DNA from: Helicobacter cetorum
Lineage (GTDB): Bacteria > Campylobacterota > Campylobacteria > Campylobacterales > UBA6016
Length of the DNA: 64,000 nt
NCBI GenBank assembly: GCA_022729705.1
Contig: DZAX01000006.1
Coordinates: forward strand, 35,989-99,988
Reading direction: 5' to 3'
This document shows positions 24,735 to 33,667 of this stretch, piece after piece. Position numbers and translations under genes: made by a program. Positions within the stretch are counted from its first letter, which is position 1, and every line of letters begins with the position of its first letter. The notes under the pieces were generated by a model. That model had not been told where the DNA came from. It saw nothing but the letters and a program-made list of their open reading frames with translations, and did no database searches.

Positions 24735-24765
24735 GCCGCTTTTGCCTATTTATTGGCGTAGCGGC
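24735..24765. repeat. Imperfect hairpin between flaA and the DUF115 gene
   Basis: GCCGCT..TGCC TATTTATT GGCG..AGCGGC, an imperfect stem ten bases past the stop of the minus-strand gene. It may end that transcript or belong to the modular repeat family; the usual linker sequences are missing. Confidence 0.4.
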
Positions 24766-24775
24766 GGTTCTATTT

Positions 24776-26728
24776 CTATTTTTCTTTTGACTCTTCTTTT
24801 ACTTTCTCTTCTTTCGGTAAATATTTTGCGATTTTTTTTGCTTCGTTGAAGATTTGTTTTTTGTTTTTCTCCAAAATTTCGATTACCGCATCTATTCCTC
24901 CGGCGAGCATAAATAGCCAAGGTTTATGCCCAAACAAAAACTCCACCATCTTAACCTCTTGCTCCTCTTTTGTTTTCGAGGGTTTAACCGCTATGGCAGC
25001 AAGGTCTAGTTCTTGAGACATTATGTACGATTGGACAATATCCCAAAATAATCCTCTAAAAGTCTCCTCTGGAAACATATCTTTAATAATATCTATACGT
25101 TCGAGTAGCTTTGCTATTTTCTTGAAGCTTACTTTGCTTAGTTCATTTTCTTTATTCAGTTTTTCTAGTTTATCGCACTCGCTAGCTACATCCAAAAATA
25201 GTTTTTCGATCATTTTTTTTGTTTTTTTTGCGTATTTCAAAAGTTCGATTAACTTCTCTTTTGCCTCCATCAGAAGCTTTGCATACTCTGCTTCGCTAGG
25301 CTTAGAAAGCTCTATTCGCTCTTTTTTATGCTCTCTGCTTACCAAGGTCTTTACCGCCTCTTCAAAGCTTACCTCAACTGTTCCTTCTATTTTAGCTCCG
25401 CCTTCTGTGCAGTTGTAAGCTATAGTAAAATCTTTTGATTCGGAGATTGCGGATACGAAAAATCCCATAAATAGCTTCCAAACAAGCGTTGTTCTCACAA
25501 GCCCTTTGCCGCCGTAAGCTGTAACATAGCTATCATCGTAAGTTAGCTTTACCTCATCCTCTCCGTAGACGTGATGGGTGGCGTGACTATTGCCGTCATT
25601 CCCATAAGCCAAATCTTGCCCAATAAAAATGGCATGATCATAATTCATCAAAAATGCAATTTCATAAGCCATATTTGCAGAACTCATCCCTATACCTACA
25701 TATCCATAGTCATCAAACTTTAGTATCTGCATATAGCCAAAAGGTCTCATCGCAACGACAAGTTGCCCGTCTTTGATGTTTTCATATATTTTCTTGTGTT
25801 GCAAGGCTGAGGATACGAACACTACATCTTTTTGAAACTCAGCACTAGTTTTTTCAAAAAACTTTGCAGTCTCTTCGACGCGCTCTATTGAGGTTACTAT
25901 ATCAGGCTTTATTCCCCATTTTTCTAAGATCGGCACACTTGCGTCGACGCTTATGATTGTTACATAATCTTGTATCTCTTTTAGAAGGGGCAGTTGCTTT
26001 GTTAGTGAGGGACCCGTTGATACTATGATTGCGACATTTGTATTTTGCTTTGTCGTTAGTTCGTAAAAACACGGGTTTCGTAGCATTTTAGGCACATTAG
26101 TCCAAAAATGATCCAGTCCTATTAGCGAGTCGATAGCATCGTTGCCGTGCGATCTTATAAAGTGTAGTATCGCTTCCGTGAATATCTTATTTATTCTCAT
26201 TATTCCTAGCTGATATTTGCCGTAGTAAGAGTTGGAAATATGTAAAATATATGTTTTCAAAAACTGCCCTATTTTGTTTAGACCAACATACTCTCTGATA
26301 GTCGGATAATCAACGTCCTCATCTAAGAATATTTTTAGTCTTCCGCTCTCTATATCTTCGCTGAAATCCAAAAAGTGCATGGCAATAAAAACTATCTCAA
26401 GCTCCGGCTCAATCATAATAATTTTTTGATGTGTCTCTCTTTGTAAAGTAGCTTTCAAAAAAAGACCGTTGCCAAAACCGTAAAACGCCAAAAACGGGTA
26501 TCGATAAAAAGGTTCAAAAGCTGTTATTTGTCTTGCGACCTCTTCTAGCGGCTTTTGATATATTTTTATTTTCGAGGTTTTTTCAATAATATTAACGTCA
26601 AGCGCATCAATATTTGAGACGCTAACATCGTATTTGACGTTTTCTTCTACATTGGATAGTCTATAGTGCAGACGCGGATTTGTTTTCTGTATCGCCGTTA
26701 AATTTTTATAGTAAATATCAATATTCAT
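24776..26728 (-). CDS. DUF115 motility-associated protein (Maf family)
   Basis: Protein of 650 residues of the DUF115/MptE-like family. The central domain contains VAIIVSTGPSLTKQLPLLK and the following YVTIISVDASVPILEKWGI, and later AIFIGQDLAYGND with SHATHHVYGE, all typical of Campylobacter and Helicobacter Maf proteins, which transfer pseudaminic or legionaminic acid to flagellin or act in that pathway. Its place beside two flagellin genes supports this. The C-terminus is a charged, lysine/glutamate-rich coiled-coil-like tail. No sialic-acid-type synthesis genes are in the window, so the donor is not known. Confidence 0.88.
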   Translation of the reverse strand: MNIDIYYKNLTAIQKTNPRLHYRLSNVEENVKYDVSVSNIDALDVNIIEKTSKIKIYQKPLEEVARQITAFEPFYRYPFLAFYGFGNGLFLKATLQRETHQKIIMIEPELEIVFIAMHFLDFSEDIESGRLKIFLDEDVDYPTIREYVGLNKIGQFLKTYILHISNSYYGKYQLGIMRINKIFTEAILHFIRSHGNDAIDSLIGLDHFWTNVPKMLRNPCFYELTTKQNTNVAIIVSTGPSLTKQLPLLKEIQDYVTIISVDASVPILEKWGIKPDIVTSIERVEETAKFFEKTSAEFQKDVVFVSSALQHKKIYENIKDGQLVVAMRPFGYMQILKFDDYGYVGIGMSSANMAYEIAFLMNYDHAIFIGQDLAYGNDGNSHATHHVYGEDEVKLTYDDSYVTAYGGKGLVRTTLVWKLFMGFFVSAISESKDFTIAYNCTEGGAKIEGTVEVSFEEAVKTLVSREHKKERIELSKPSEAEYAKLLMEAKEKLIELLKYAKKTKKMIEKLFLDVASECDKLEKLNKENELSKVSFKKIAKLLERIDIIKDMFPEETFRGLFWDIVQSYIMSQELDLAAIAVKPSKTKEEQEVKMVEFLFGHKPWLFMLAGGIDAVIEILEKNKKQIFNEAKKIAKYLPKEEKVKEESKEK

Positions 26729-26744
26729 CTAAAGCCTTAAAATT

Positions 26745-26782
26745 GCAAAAACAAAAAAGTGTGGTGCCTTTTTGTTTTTTGC
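26745..26782. terminator. AT-rich hairpin between DUF115 and GT9 genes
   Basis: GCAAAAACAAAAA pairs with TTTTTGTTTTTTGC around a GTGTGGTGCC-like loop. T-rich on one arm only; it could end transcription from the glycosyltransferase operon or be part of the DUF115 leader. Confidence 0.4.
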
Positions 26783-26799
26783 GTTGTAATGTAAGGGTT

Positions 26800-26805
26800 A
26801 TTATA
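26800..26805 (-). promoter_or_regulatory. Possible -10 box for DUF115 gene
   Basis: Minus strand TATAAT, 72 bases upstream of the start codon. No good -35. Prediction only. Confidence 0.35.
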
Positions 26806-26828
26806 CTATAGAAGTTTTAGTATGTTTA

Positions 26829-27932
26829 TTAAAAGCTTTGGTTTTTTACCGTTTGCAATCTCCCTATAGCCTCTTTTACCTCATCCGCCCCTATCTGAAG
26901 CATGCACTTTTGATATTTGCAAAGTTTACTTATGCAAGGTTCGCATGTTTTGGGTTTTTTGATTTCGATATGTATCTCTTTGTTGTACACGGCGCCTGAT
27001 TTTACAGGATCTGCCACGGCAAAAAGGGCGACGCTTGGGACGCCTAGACTGATTGCTATGTGCATGGGTCCGGTATCGGGCGCTACAAAGACGGAGAACT
27101 CGCCGATTAAGGCGGCGGCGGCTCCTATCTGCAAAGCTCCGGCGGCGTTGACGACCCTGCCGTGCGGCAAAGACTCTTTTATCTTTTGTGCGGCGACTCT
27201 CTCGTTTGGCGAACCTGTTAGTATGATTTTGATATTTTTATTTTCGGCTAGTAGTAGTTTTGCTAGACTAATCCACTTATCTTCAAACCACATTCTGCTT
27301 CTTGTGGAAGCCCCTATCTGAAAGCCTATAAGCAAGGAGTCGTCAAAGCCGTTTTGACGCAAAAACTCTTTTGCCTCACTCTTTTGCTCCTCTTTCAAAA
27401 AAAGCTCCATTTTTGGATTTTCAGACTCAACGCCTAAAAATTTAAGCTGTTCAAGTCTATCAAATACGCCGTGCCTATCAGAGGGAGAGGCGGTTTTTGG
27501 ATTTGCGTGAAAAGCGGCGAACGGGTTTTTGTCGTTTGGGATTTTGACGATTTTTTGAGCTCCGCCGAAAACGGCTAGAGGCGTCGCTTGCGGTTCGTTG
27601 GAGTGAAGCAAAAGCGCTGCGTCTACGCCAAGCGCCCTAAGTTTTGCCGCCGTCTTCCAAAACCCTCTCCAGCCGCCGTTATACAAAAGCGTCTCGTCGA
27701 TATAAGGGTTATTTGCAAACAATGCGGCGTTTGCGGGGTTTAGGACGGCTACGACTTTTATATGCGGTTTTGCCAGCTTTAGTGCTCTAAACGCCGGAGT
27801 AGCCATCAGCGTGTCGCCTATGGCGGTGTTTGAGATAAGGGCTACGGTTTTTATCTCGTGCTCTTCTTTTTTGCCGCGCAAGGCAACGCAAAGCTTTAGA
27901 AGCGCTTTTAAAGCTAAATTTTTAAGAGACAT
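26829..27932 (-). CDS. Family 9 glycosyltransferase (heptosyltransferase-like)
   Basis: GT-B glycosyltransferase, 367 residues, of the ADP-heptose:LPS heptosyltransferase family. Evidence: ALISNTAIGDTLMATPAFRA at the N-terminus (donor/acceptor loop) and the C-terminal nucleotide-binding segment FVAPDTGPMHIAISLGVPSV. A CxxC-rich end (CEPCISKLCKYQKC) resembles other heptosyltransferases. It adds sugars to the lipooligosaccharide core on the inner membrane's cytoplasmic face. It overlaps the next upstream GT9 gene by 11 bases. Confidence 0.88.
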   Translation of the reverse strand: MSLKNLALKALLKLCVALRGKKEEHEIKTVALISNTAIGDTLMATPAFRALKLAKPHIKVVAVLNPANAALFANNPYIDETLLYNGGWRGFWKTAAKLRALGVDAALLLHSNEPQATPLAVFGGAQKIVKIPNDKNPFAAFHANPKTASPSDRHGVFDRLEQLKFLGVESENPKMELFLKEEQKSEAKEFLRQNGFDDSLLIGFQIGASTRSRMWFEDKWISLAKLLLAENKNIKIILTGSPNERVAAQKIKESLPHGRVVNAAGALQIGAAAALIGEFSVFVAPDTGPMHIAISLGVPSVALFAVADPVKSGAVYNKEIHIEIKKPKTCEPCISKLCKYQKCMLQIGADEVKEAIGRLQTVKNQSF

Positions 27933-28932
27933 ACTGTTTTAAAGCCAAAAAGACGCTTTTCACGTCCACGTCGTCCGCTTTTTTGCTCTCAGCCGTTAAG
28001 AGTGTAGCCATTTCGTTTACCGGCTTCCAAACGGCGGGATTTGTTTTGCCAAAAATTGCGATGACGCAAGGGGCAAAGACGCTTCCAAAGTGCATAGCCC
28101 CGCCGTCTAGCGTCACAAGAGAGACGGAGTTTGACACGATAGAGCCAAACTCAAAAAGCGTTTTCGTCTCAAAATACATAGCGTTTTTTTTGCTAAAAAT
28201 CTTTTTTGCCTCCTCCTCTTCAGCGCTTTTTGGGGCGGCGGTTACGGCTACCTTTAGCCCTAGTTCGCTCGCAATAAGGCGGCTTAGCTTTTCAAAATTT
28301 TTTAGTTTCCATCTGTTTTGCTCAAGCCTTGAGGAGATATGAAAGACAACATATTTATCCCCCCAAAACCCCGCCTCTTTTAGCTTTTTTTGCGCCCTCT
28401 CAGCGTCCCATGAGGGTATTTTGATAAGCGGCTTATACCCTGTATCCTCTATGCCAAAGAGCTTAAGACAATCAAATACGTTGTCGCGCTCATGCTTATC
28501 CGTCGTATCCTCGTCGATAAAAGCGTCAAAAGCCCTCATATCACTAGGTTTTTGCGGCAACCTTACGACCTTCGTCTTTGCGCCGCTCCACCTAACAAGA
28601 GAGCCGTTTGAACGGCTAAAAGAGCTTCGAAGCCCAACGGCAAAATCAAACCCCTCACCCCTTATCCTCAGCATAACCCGCACATGCCCTATCCAAGCAC
28701 CAAGCTTTGCCCAAATCCCCGTATGATGCTTCGCCTTTTCGTACACAAACAGCCTGTCAATATACGGATTTGTCCCAAACGCCTCCTGAGAGTACCCAGC
28801 ACAAAACACGCCTATAAAGCAGGTGGGATACCGCTCTTTTATCGCCTGAAGCGCAGGGGTAGAGAGTACTGCGTCGCCTATGTTGTCATTTCTTACAAGT
28901 AGGATTTTTTTGTTTGTTAGGTCAAAGGTCAT
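27922..28932 (-). CDS. Family 9 glycosyltransferase (second copy)
   Basis: GT9 protein of 336 residues with the N-terminal motif VRNDNIGDAVLSTPALQAI and the C-terminal VTLDGGAMHFGSVFAPCVI, where the usual DTGPMH is changed to DGGAMH. It is homologous to its neighbour but clearly diverged. The start codon ATG 28932 directly follows the stop of the HNH gene (TAA-ATG), tying it to the embedded defence pair. Likely role: core or outer-core LOS assembly. Confidence 0.87.
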   Translation of the reverse strand: MTFDLTNKKILLVRNDNIGDAVLSTPALQAIKERYPTCFIGVFCAGYSQEAFGTNPYIDRLFVYEKAKHHTGIWAKLGAWIGHVRVMLRIRGEGFDFAVGLRSSFSRSNGSLVRWSGAKTKVVRLPQKPSDMRAFDAFIDEDTTDKHERDNVFDCLKLFGIEDTGYKPLIKIPSWDAERAQKKLKEAGFWGDKYVVFHISSRLEQNRWKLKNFEKLSRLIASELGLKVAVTAAPKSAEEEEAKKIFSKKNAMYFETKTLFEFGSIVSNSVSLVTLDGGAMHFGSVFAPCVIAIFGKTNPAVWKPVNEMATLLTAESKKADDVDVKSVFLALKQYVS

Positions 28933-29586
28933 TTATGGTCTTTCTCTGGGCTGTAAATTTGAGTCAAAACAAGTTTGGCAAGTTCCGGCAAATTCGCTAA
29001 TAAGCCTTTGCTTTATATTTATGTGGTTTGCAAAAACTGTCATCCAAATAGACCAAAAGCCTGTGTGTTTTGCATTATGAATAATATTGTCGACAACAAC
29101 TTGTGAGTCGGCATAAGTATTTAGCAACTTCAAAGCTAAATTTGCAGTTTCAAAAGCCTCTTTTCGTCTCCTCCAGCGTTGATCTTTTATATTGTTTTGC
29201 GGCTTTAAATTTAGCCCAACAAGGCCGATAGTGTTTTGTATTTTAGCTTGTTGCCTACCATTTAAACCGTTTTTTATTTTTACGATACCATCTGAAAAAT
29301 CAAAATAATAAAACGGATTATTTATGTCGGACCAATAGCAATTTTTGTAATTACTTGACTCCCCTTTATGGGTATTGCAATTTTTGCAAGAAAGAAGTAG
29401 ATTTTTCCACTTATGCCCATATACAGGGTATTGCCGTTTTGGTAGTTTGTGCTCTATCTCCACATCATGCGGCAGCGGCATTTCGCAATAAGAGCAATAA
29501 CCGCCTATCCTGTTAAACAAATCGCTTTGATATTCGGAGTATTTAAAGGCTATAAATGGAGCGTCTCCTTTATTTACAGGTCTCAT
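28933..29586 (-). CDS. ptuB: HNH endonuclease, PtuB-like (Septu defence effector)
   Basis: HNH nuclease, 217 residues. A zinc site is formed by Cys31-x2-Cys34 (YCSYCEMP) and Cys67-x2-Cys70 (LLSCKNCN), and the catalytic region is VEIEHKLPK (His46) with NTHKGES (Asn71, His73). This is the layout of the TIGR02646/PtuB-type nucleases that pair with an ATPase in Septu and some retron systems. It overlaps the ATPase gene by four bases. Expected role: DNA cleavage in response to phage, held in check or activated by PtuA. The C-terminal half is unassigned. Septu assignment is by architecture and gene pairing, not by a search. Confidence 0.82.
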   Translation of the reverse strand: MRPVNKGDAPFIAFKYSEYQSDLFNRIGGYCSYCEMPLPHDVEIEHKLPKRQYPVYGHKWKNLLLSCKNCNTHKGESSNYKNCYWSDINNPFYYFDFSDGIVKIKNGLNGRQQAKIQNTIGLVGLNLKPQNNIKDQRWRRRKEAFETANLALKLLNTYADSQVVVDNIIHNAKHTGFWSIWMTVFANHINIKQRLISEFAGTCQTCFDSNLQPRERP

Positions 29587-30845
29587 CCGCCAATCCTGGT
29601 CAATCTTTGCATTTTTAAAAAAGCTATATATGCAGGGTTATCCGCAAAAGGCTCCATCATCTCGTCAAGCTTAAGTTTTAACTCTTCAATATCTTGATTA
29701 TTTGGATTTTCAAGGGCTTCGTAATAATGCTGAGCCACATCTATCATCTCTTGTTTTCTTTTGCTGATTTGCGGCAATTCGACGCCCATAATGTTTTCGG
29801 CTACATCCTCAATGCTCCCGCCGATATATTCGCCGGAATGCGGAGTATGATTTAAATCGATTAGCTCATTTTCATCGGCAGATTGGACAATAAACGGAGA
29901 ATGAGTAGTAGCAAAAAATTGAATATTTGAAAAAGCGGCTTTAAGCTTGCCGACAATCTCCCTTTGCCATTTCGGATGCAAATGTAAATCAAGTTCGTCT
30001 ATCAAAACAATGCCGTTTGTTTCGCAAATTTTATCTTCTAGCCTTGGATTTAAAAGAGCCATGCGGTAGGCAACGTCTGCCGCAAGTCCAAGTAAATTTC
30101 TTTGTCCGTCGCTTAAAGATGAGAATAAATACATTTCGCCATTTTTAAATTTAACGATAAGCTCTTCATGTTCTTCGTCAAAAATTATATCTTCGCAATC
30201 GTCAATCATGCCAAGCATCGCTTTTTTTACCGCCAACAACTGCTTATTTGAGCCTTTTTGTCGCTCTATTCGTTGATTTTTTACAAACCATTTAAAAAAC
30301 ATTTTATGATCTGATTCGTGTTCCAATGCGTTTAAATAAGCCAAGGCCTCCCTTGATAACCTAGCGTCTTGCTCCGTATCCTTTTTTTGTATCCATAATC
30401 TGCTAGTTCCATAATAACTTAGCAAGGGCAATATCTCATTTTCACTATTAATAATTTTTTCTTGAGCTTTTTCGGCTAAGCTTTTAATAGCTTTCGCATC
30501 AATAGCGGTGGTTCTTCCCTTTACGCTTTTCAGCTCCCTGCTCCACTCTATATTTTTACCCAATACAAAACCGCTAGTTTTAACCTCGACGGGCGTTAGC
30601 CAACGCTTATGGGTACGCCCTCCCTCTTTACTGAAAATATACCTAATATCCTCGCCCCTAATATGTCTTCCCGAAACATCCTTAATGCCCAACAAAAACG
30701 ACCCCATAGCAATAGAAAGTGCGTCCAAAATAGAAGTTTTCCCAGTAGCGTTATCACCGATTAAAATATTAAATTGCTTATTAAACTCAAAACTCTGCTC
30801 TGCAAAACCTCTAAAATTTTTAACCGTTAGCTTATCTATCCTCAT
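29583..30845 (-). CDS. ptuA: AAA/SMC-like ATPase, PtuA-like (Septu defence)
   Basis: ABC/SMC-type ATPase of 420 residues. Walker A GDNATGKTS is at 30-38, a signature-like LSDGQRN at 244-250, Walker B IVLIDELDLHLHP at 279-291, and the switch histidine in FATTHSPF (313-316). The N-terminal RIDKLTVKNFRGF is typical of OLD/PtuA-type overcoming-lysogenisation ATPases. RBS AAGGAG precedes ATG 30845 by seven bases. No TOPRIM domain is present, so it is not an OLD nuclease; with an HNH partner this is Septu-like. It is downstream of the deacetylase gene by 21 bases, in the same direction. Confidence 0.85.
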   Translation of the reverse strand: MRIDKLTVKNFRGFAEQSFEFNKQFNILIGDNATGKTSILDALSIAMGSFLLGIKDVSGRHIRGEDIRYIFSKEGGRTHKRWLTPVEVKTSGFVLGKNIEWSRELKSVKGRTTAIDAKAIKSLAEKAQEKIINSENEILPLLSYYGTSRLWIQKKDTEQDARLSREALAYLNALEHESDHKMFFKWFVKNQRIERQKGSNKQLLAVKKAMLGMIDDCEDIIFDEEHEELIVKFKNGEMYLFSSLSDGQRNLLGLAADVAYRMALLNPRLEDKICETNGIVLIDELDLHLHPKWQREIVGKLKAAFSNIQFFATTHSPFIVQSADENELIDLNHTPHSGEYIGGSIEDVAENIMGVELPQISKRKQEMIDVAQHYYEALENPNNQDIEELKLKLDEMMEPFADNPAYIAFLKMQRLTRIGG

Positions 30846-30866
30846 AAGCGCGCTCCTTGCGATAAG

Positions 30867-31661
30867 CTATTTCTTAAATCTAGCATACATCCCCCCAAGA
30901 GTAGGCGACGAATAGAGCCACAATACGTGTGCAAGCCACTTTGCGTCTTTGTCTTTTACGGAGATACGCTTAATTTCGCTCGCGTCTTTATCGGCTAGAT
31001 TTACGCCGCGTTTTGTTGTGTACAAGGCTTCAAATCCTAGATTTTGCGCCAAATCTATAAGCTCGTTTGTGTATTTGCCTCTCGGCCAGCAGAGGTGTTT
31101 TGTCTCTATGCCTAAGCCGTTTTTTAGAAGCGATTTTGAAAACGCTAAATCATCTCTCCACTCATCCATGCCAAGCTCTTCATTGTCGTGAGCGTTTGAG
31201 TGAGATGCGACGCTAAAAAATGAGCTCATCTCCCTCAAATCATCCCAATTTACAACTGCCAAAGCGGGCTCTTCACATACAAGTCTTTTGCTCTCATTGT
31301 GATTTGGAATATATATATCGTTTGAGTCTCTTTTGCCCTCGCTTGCGCGCTCCACCCAGTCTGTTACGGCAAAAATAGCGGCTTTAACGCCATATTTTTT
31401 TATTATTGGAAACGCTACTAGATAGTTGTCTATCCAGCCGTCGTCAAAAGTAAGTAGCACGCTTTTTTTTGGCAAACTAAATTCGCCTTTTTTGAAAGCG
31501 AGAAATTCATCAAGAGTAAGCGTCTTGTAGCCGTTTTTTGCCAAATACGATATGTGGCTCTCAAAGTTTTCTGGGCTTATCGTCACAAGAGCGCCTTTGT
31601 GAGAGCTTACATGATGATACATCAATACGGGAACACTAAGGGCTTTTACATCGGCACTCAT
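30867..31661 (-). CDS. Polysaccharide deacetylase
   Basis: NodB-fold carbohydrate esterase family 4 protein, 264 residues. The metal and catalytic motif TFDDG is at 71-75 and the second motif SHSNAH at 153-158 supplies His154 and His158. VLMYHHVSS near the N-terminus is common in polysaccharide deacetylases linked to LPS. It removes acetyl groups from an N-acetylated sugar. No signal peptide is apparent, suggesting action on a cytoplasmic lipid-linked intermediate. Four-base overlap with the upstream glycosyltransferase. Confidence 0.85.
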   Translation of the reverse strand: MSADVKALSVPVLMYHHVSSHKGALVTISPENFESHISYLAKNGYKTLTLDEFLAFKKGEFSLPKKSVLLTFDDGWIDNYLVAFPIIKKYGVKAAIFAVTDWVERASEGKRDSNDIYIPNHNESKRLVCEEPALAVVNWDDLREMSSFFSVASHSNAHDNEELGMDEWRDDLAFSKSLLKNGLGIETKHLCWPRGKYTNELIDLAQNLGFEALYTTKRGVNLADKDASEIKRISVKDKDAKWLAHVLWLYSSPTLGGMYARFKK

Positions 31662-32725
31662 GCTAAAATCTCCTCATATTGCGCGAGCGTGTCCGCAACC
31701 ATTTTTTCCACCGAAAATTTCTCCAAAATAAACTCTCTTGCCCGCTCGCCAGCACTCTCTCCAAACTCTTTATCCACGATAAACCTCTCAATTTTATCCG
31801 CTAGGTCGTCAACATTTTCACACTCAAACAAAAGCCCTGTTTTGCCATCCTCCAAAGCCTCCGGTATGCCGCCTATGCGAGAGCCCACCACGGGAACGCC
31901 GCACGCCTGTGCCTCAAGCAAAGCGGTGCCTAAGGCTTCCATATTTGAGGGAAGAACAAACAAATCAAGAGCGTTTAGAATATTTACAGCGTCATTTCTG
32001 TGTCCCGTCATTATCACCATATCAGAAACGCCGTCAGTCTCTATTTTTTTTTGTAGATTCCCCCATTGCGGTCCGTCGCCTACAATAACAAGCTTAACGT
32101 CATATTTTTTGGCAAGTTTTGCCGTCGCATCAATAAGGTCTTTATGTCTTTTGGCTCCTCTAAGCACTGCGGCTATGCCTATCAAAAAAGTATCTTCGTA
32201 AATTGTGCATTCAGCTCTAAAAAAACTATCCGTTTTGCAAAAATGGGCGGTGTCTACGCCGGTATATACCACGCGGACTTTTTCAGGACTTATCCCTTTT
32301 GAGATTATATACTCCTTTACGCCCTCGCTAACCGCCGTTATTGAGTCCGTCAGGTATTTATAACTTATGGCGTTTTTAAACGGCGTTTGAAGATGCCTCA
32401 CCCTCACGCACCTAGCACCCGCAAGCTTTGCCGCCATACCGCCAAGCCAAGCGTCCCTGCCCGAATGCGTCGATACAATATCAATTTTGAGCTCTCTAAT
32501 AAGTCCGGCGATAGCCAAAATCGCAGGTACGTCATAAGTGGCTCTCATCTTTATGCCAAAACACTCTATGTTTAATTTTTGCGCCTCTTTTGCAAGAACG
32601 CTATCAGGATTTGCGGCAAAGTATGTGCGAACCTTGTCTTGCGGCATATTGTTTGAGAGCCTAACTGTTCTTTTTTCCTGCCCGCCAAACCCTTTTGAGG
32701 ATTCTAGCTCCAATACTTTTATCAA
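31658..32725 (-). CDS. Family 4 glycosyltransferase
   Basis: GT-B enzyme of 355 residues. The N-terminal ESSKGFGGQEKR loop and the C-terminal EALGTALLEAQACGVPVVGS (EX7E donor motif) identify family 4. The start TTG 32725 (VLELESSKGFGG next to it) follows AAAAGGG; the open frame continues to 32941 but that runs antisense through the divergent glycosyltransferase. It heads the LOS-type operon GT4, deacetylase, ptuA, ptuB, GT9, GT9. Confidence 0.85.
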   Translation of the reverse strand: MIKVLELESSKGFGGQEKRTVRLSNNMPQDKVRTYFAANPDSVLAKEAQKLNIECFGIKMRATYDVPAILAIAGLIRELKIDIVSTHSGRDAWLGGMAAKLAGARCVRVRHLQTPFKNAISYKYLTDSITAVSEGVKEYIISKGISPEKVRVVYTGVDTAHFCKTDSFFRAECTIYEDTFLIGIAAVLRGAKRHKDLIDATAKLAKKYDVKLVIVGDGPQWGNLQKKIETDGVSDMVIMTGHRNDAVNILNALDLFVLPSNMEALGTALLEAQACGVPVVGSRIGGIPEALEDGKTGLLFECENVDDLADKIERFIVDKEFGESAGERAREFILEKFSVEKMVADTLAQYEEILA

Positions 32726-32756
32726 CTCTTTATACCCTTTTAAATACACTTTGCGA

Positions 32757-33497
32757 ATGATTACTGCGACAATTTTAGCCAAAAACGCCAAAAAACACAT
32801 AGAAGAGAGCCTGTCTTCGCTATATTTTGTAGACGAGATAATAGTTCTTGACGACGGCTCAACCGACGGCACACTAGAGATAGCCGCCAAATTTGCAAAT
32901 GTAAAAATATATACGCAAGAGAGATTTGAGGGATTTGGCAAGGCACACCAAAAGATGGAGGCGCTATCTCACAACGACTGGATACTCTCGATAGACTCCG
33001 ATGAGGTAGTAAGCAAAGAGCTTGCAGAGGAGATAATGAGCGAAAAGCTTGATAAAAACACAGTGTACAAAATCAGTTTTGACAACTACTACAGAGGCAA
33101 ACACATAAAAGGTTGCGGCTGGTCTCCGGACTACAAATACAGGCTTTATAACCGAACCGTAACCGGATTTGACGACAAAGAAGTGCATGAGAATATCGCT
33201 CTTACGGGGCTAAAAATAAAAGAGCTAAAACACCCCGCAAAACACTACTCTTTTGACTCCGCCGCCGATTTTTTGCGAAAGATACAAAACTATAGCGACC
33301 TATACGCCAAAGAGTACACAGGCAAAAAAAACTCCTCCGTAGCAAAAGCCATATTTCGCTCGTTTTTTGCATTTTTCAAAAGCTACATCATCAAAAAAGG
33401 GTTTTTAGACGGCTATGGCGGCTTTATCGTAAGTTGCTACAACGCAAGCGGCGTTTTTTGGAAATATATGAAACTGTATGAAGCAAATAATGATTAA
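32757..33497 (+). CDS. Family 2 glycosyltransferase (WaaE/KdtX-like)
   Basis: GT-A protein of 246 residues. VDEIIVLDDGSTDGT and LSIDSDEVVS give the nucleotide and DxD motifs, and the later WSPDYKYRLYNR is typical of WaaE/RgtB-like beta-1,4-glucosyltransferases of LPS cores. ATG 32757 is 31 bases from the start of the divergent GT4 gene; the frame open to 32538 is antisense to it. There is no clear ribosome site. Confidence 0.83.
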   Translation: MITATILAKNAKKHIEESLSSLYFVDEIIVLDDGSTDGTLEIAAKFANVKIYTQERFEGFGKAHQKMEALSHNDWILSIDSDEVVSKELAEEIMSEKLDKNTVYKISFDNYYRGKHIKGCGWSPDYKYRLYNRTVTGFDDKEVHENIALTGLKIKELKHPAKHYSFDSAADFLRKIQNYSDLYAKEYTGKKNSSVAKAIFRSFFAFFKSYIIKKGFLDGYGGFIVSCYNASGVFWKYMKLYEANND

Positions 33498-33534
33498 AAG
33501 CGTTATGGTAGTAGAATTGGTAGAAATTAACTCT

Positions 33535-33650
33535 CCCACCTTCGGCGGGTAGCTAGAGCCGCCCATCACCTATCGGCGATGGAACCCAGCGGGGGATGCA
33601 AGGGATATTCATGTCCCTGCCGCAAACAGGAGCTTTGCCCGTGTTTGCGC
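33535..33650 (+). repeat. Modular stem-loop repeat, expanded form
   Basis: CCCACC TTC GGCGGG, TAGCTAGAGCCGCCCATCA, then GGGGGATGCA, AGGGATATTCATGTCCCT and CGCAAACAGGAGC TTT GCCCGTGTTTGCG. The last hairpin shows matched changes relative to other copies (GGAGC/GCCC instead of GGGC/GCTC). It lies between convergent genes. Confidence 0.75.
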
Positions 33651-33667
33651 ATAAGGCGCTTTTGGCG

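Noticed and set aside
29583..30845. OLD-family nuclease or RecF
   Set aside because: No TOPRIM domain follows the ATPase; the partner is an HNH nuclease, so a Septu-like pair fits better.
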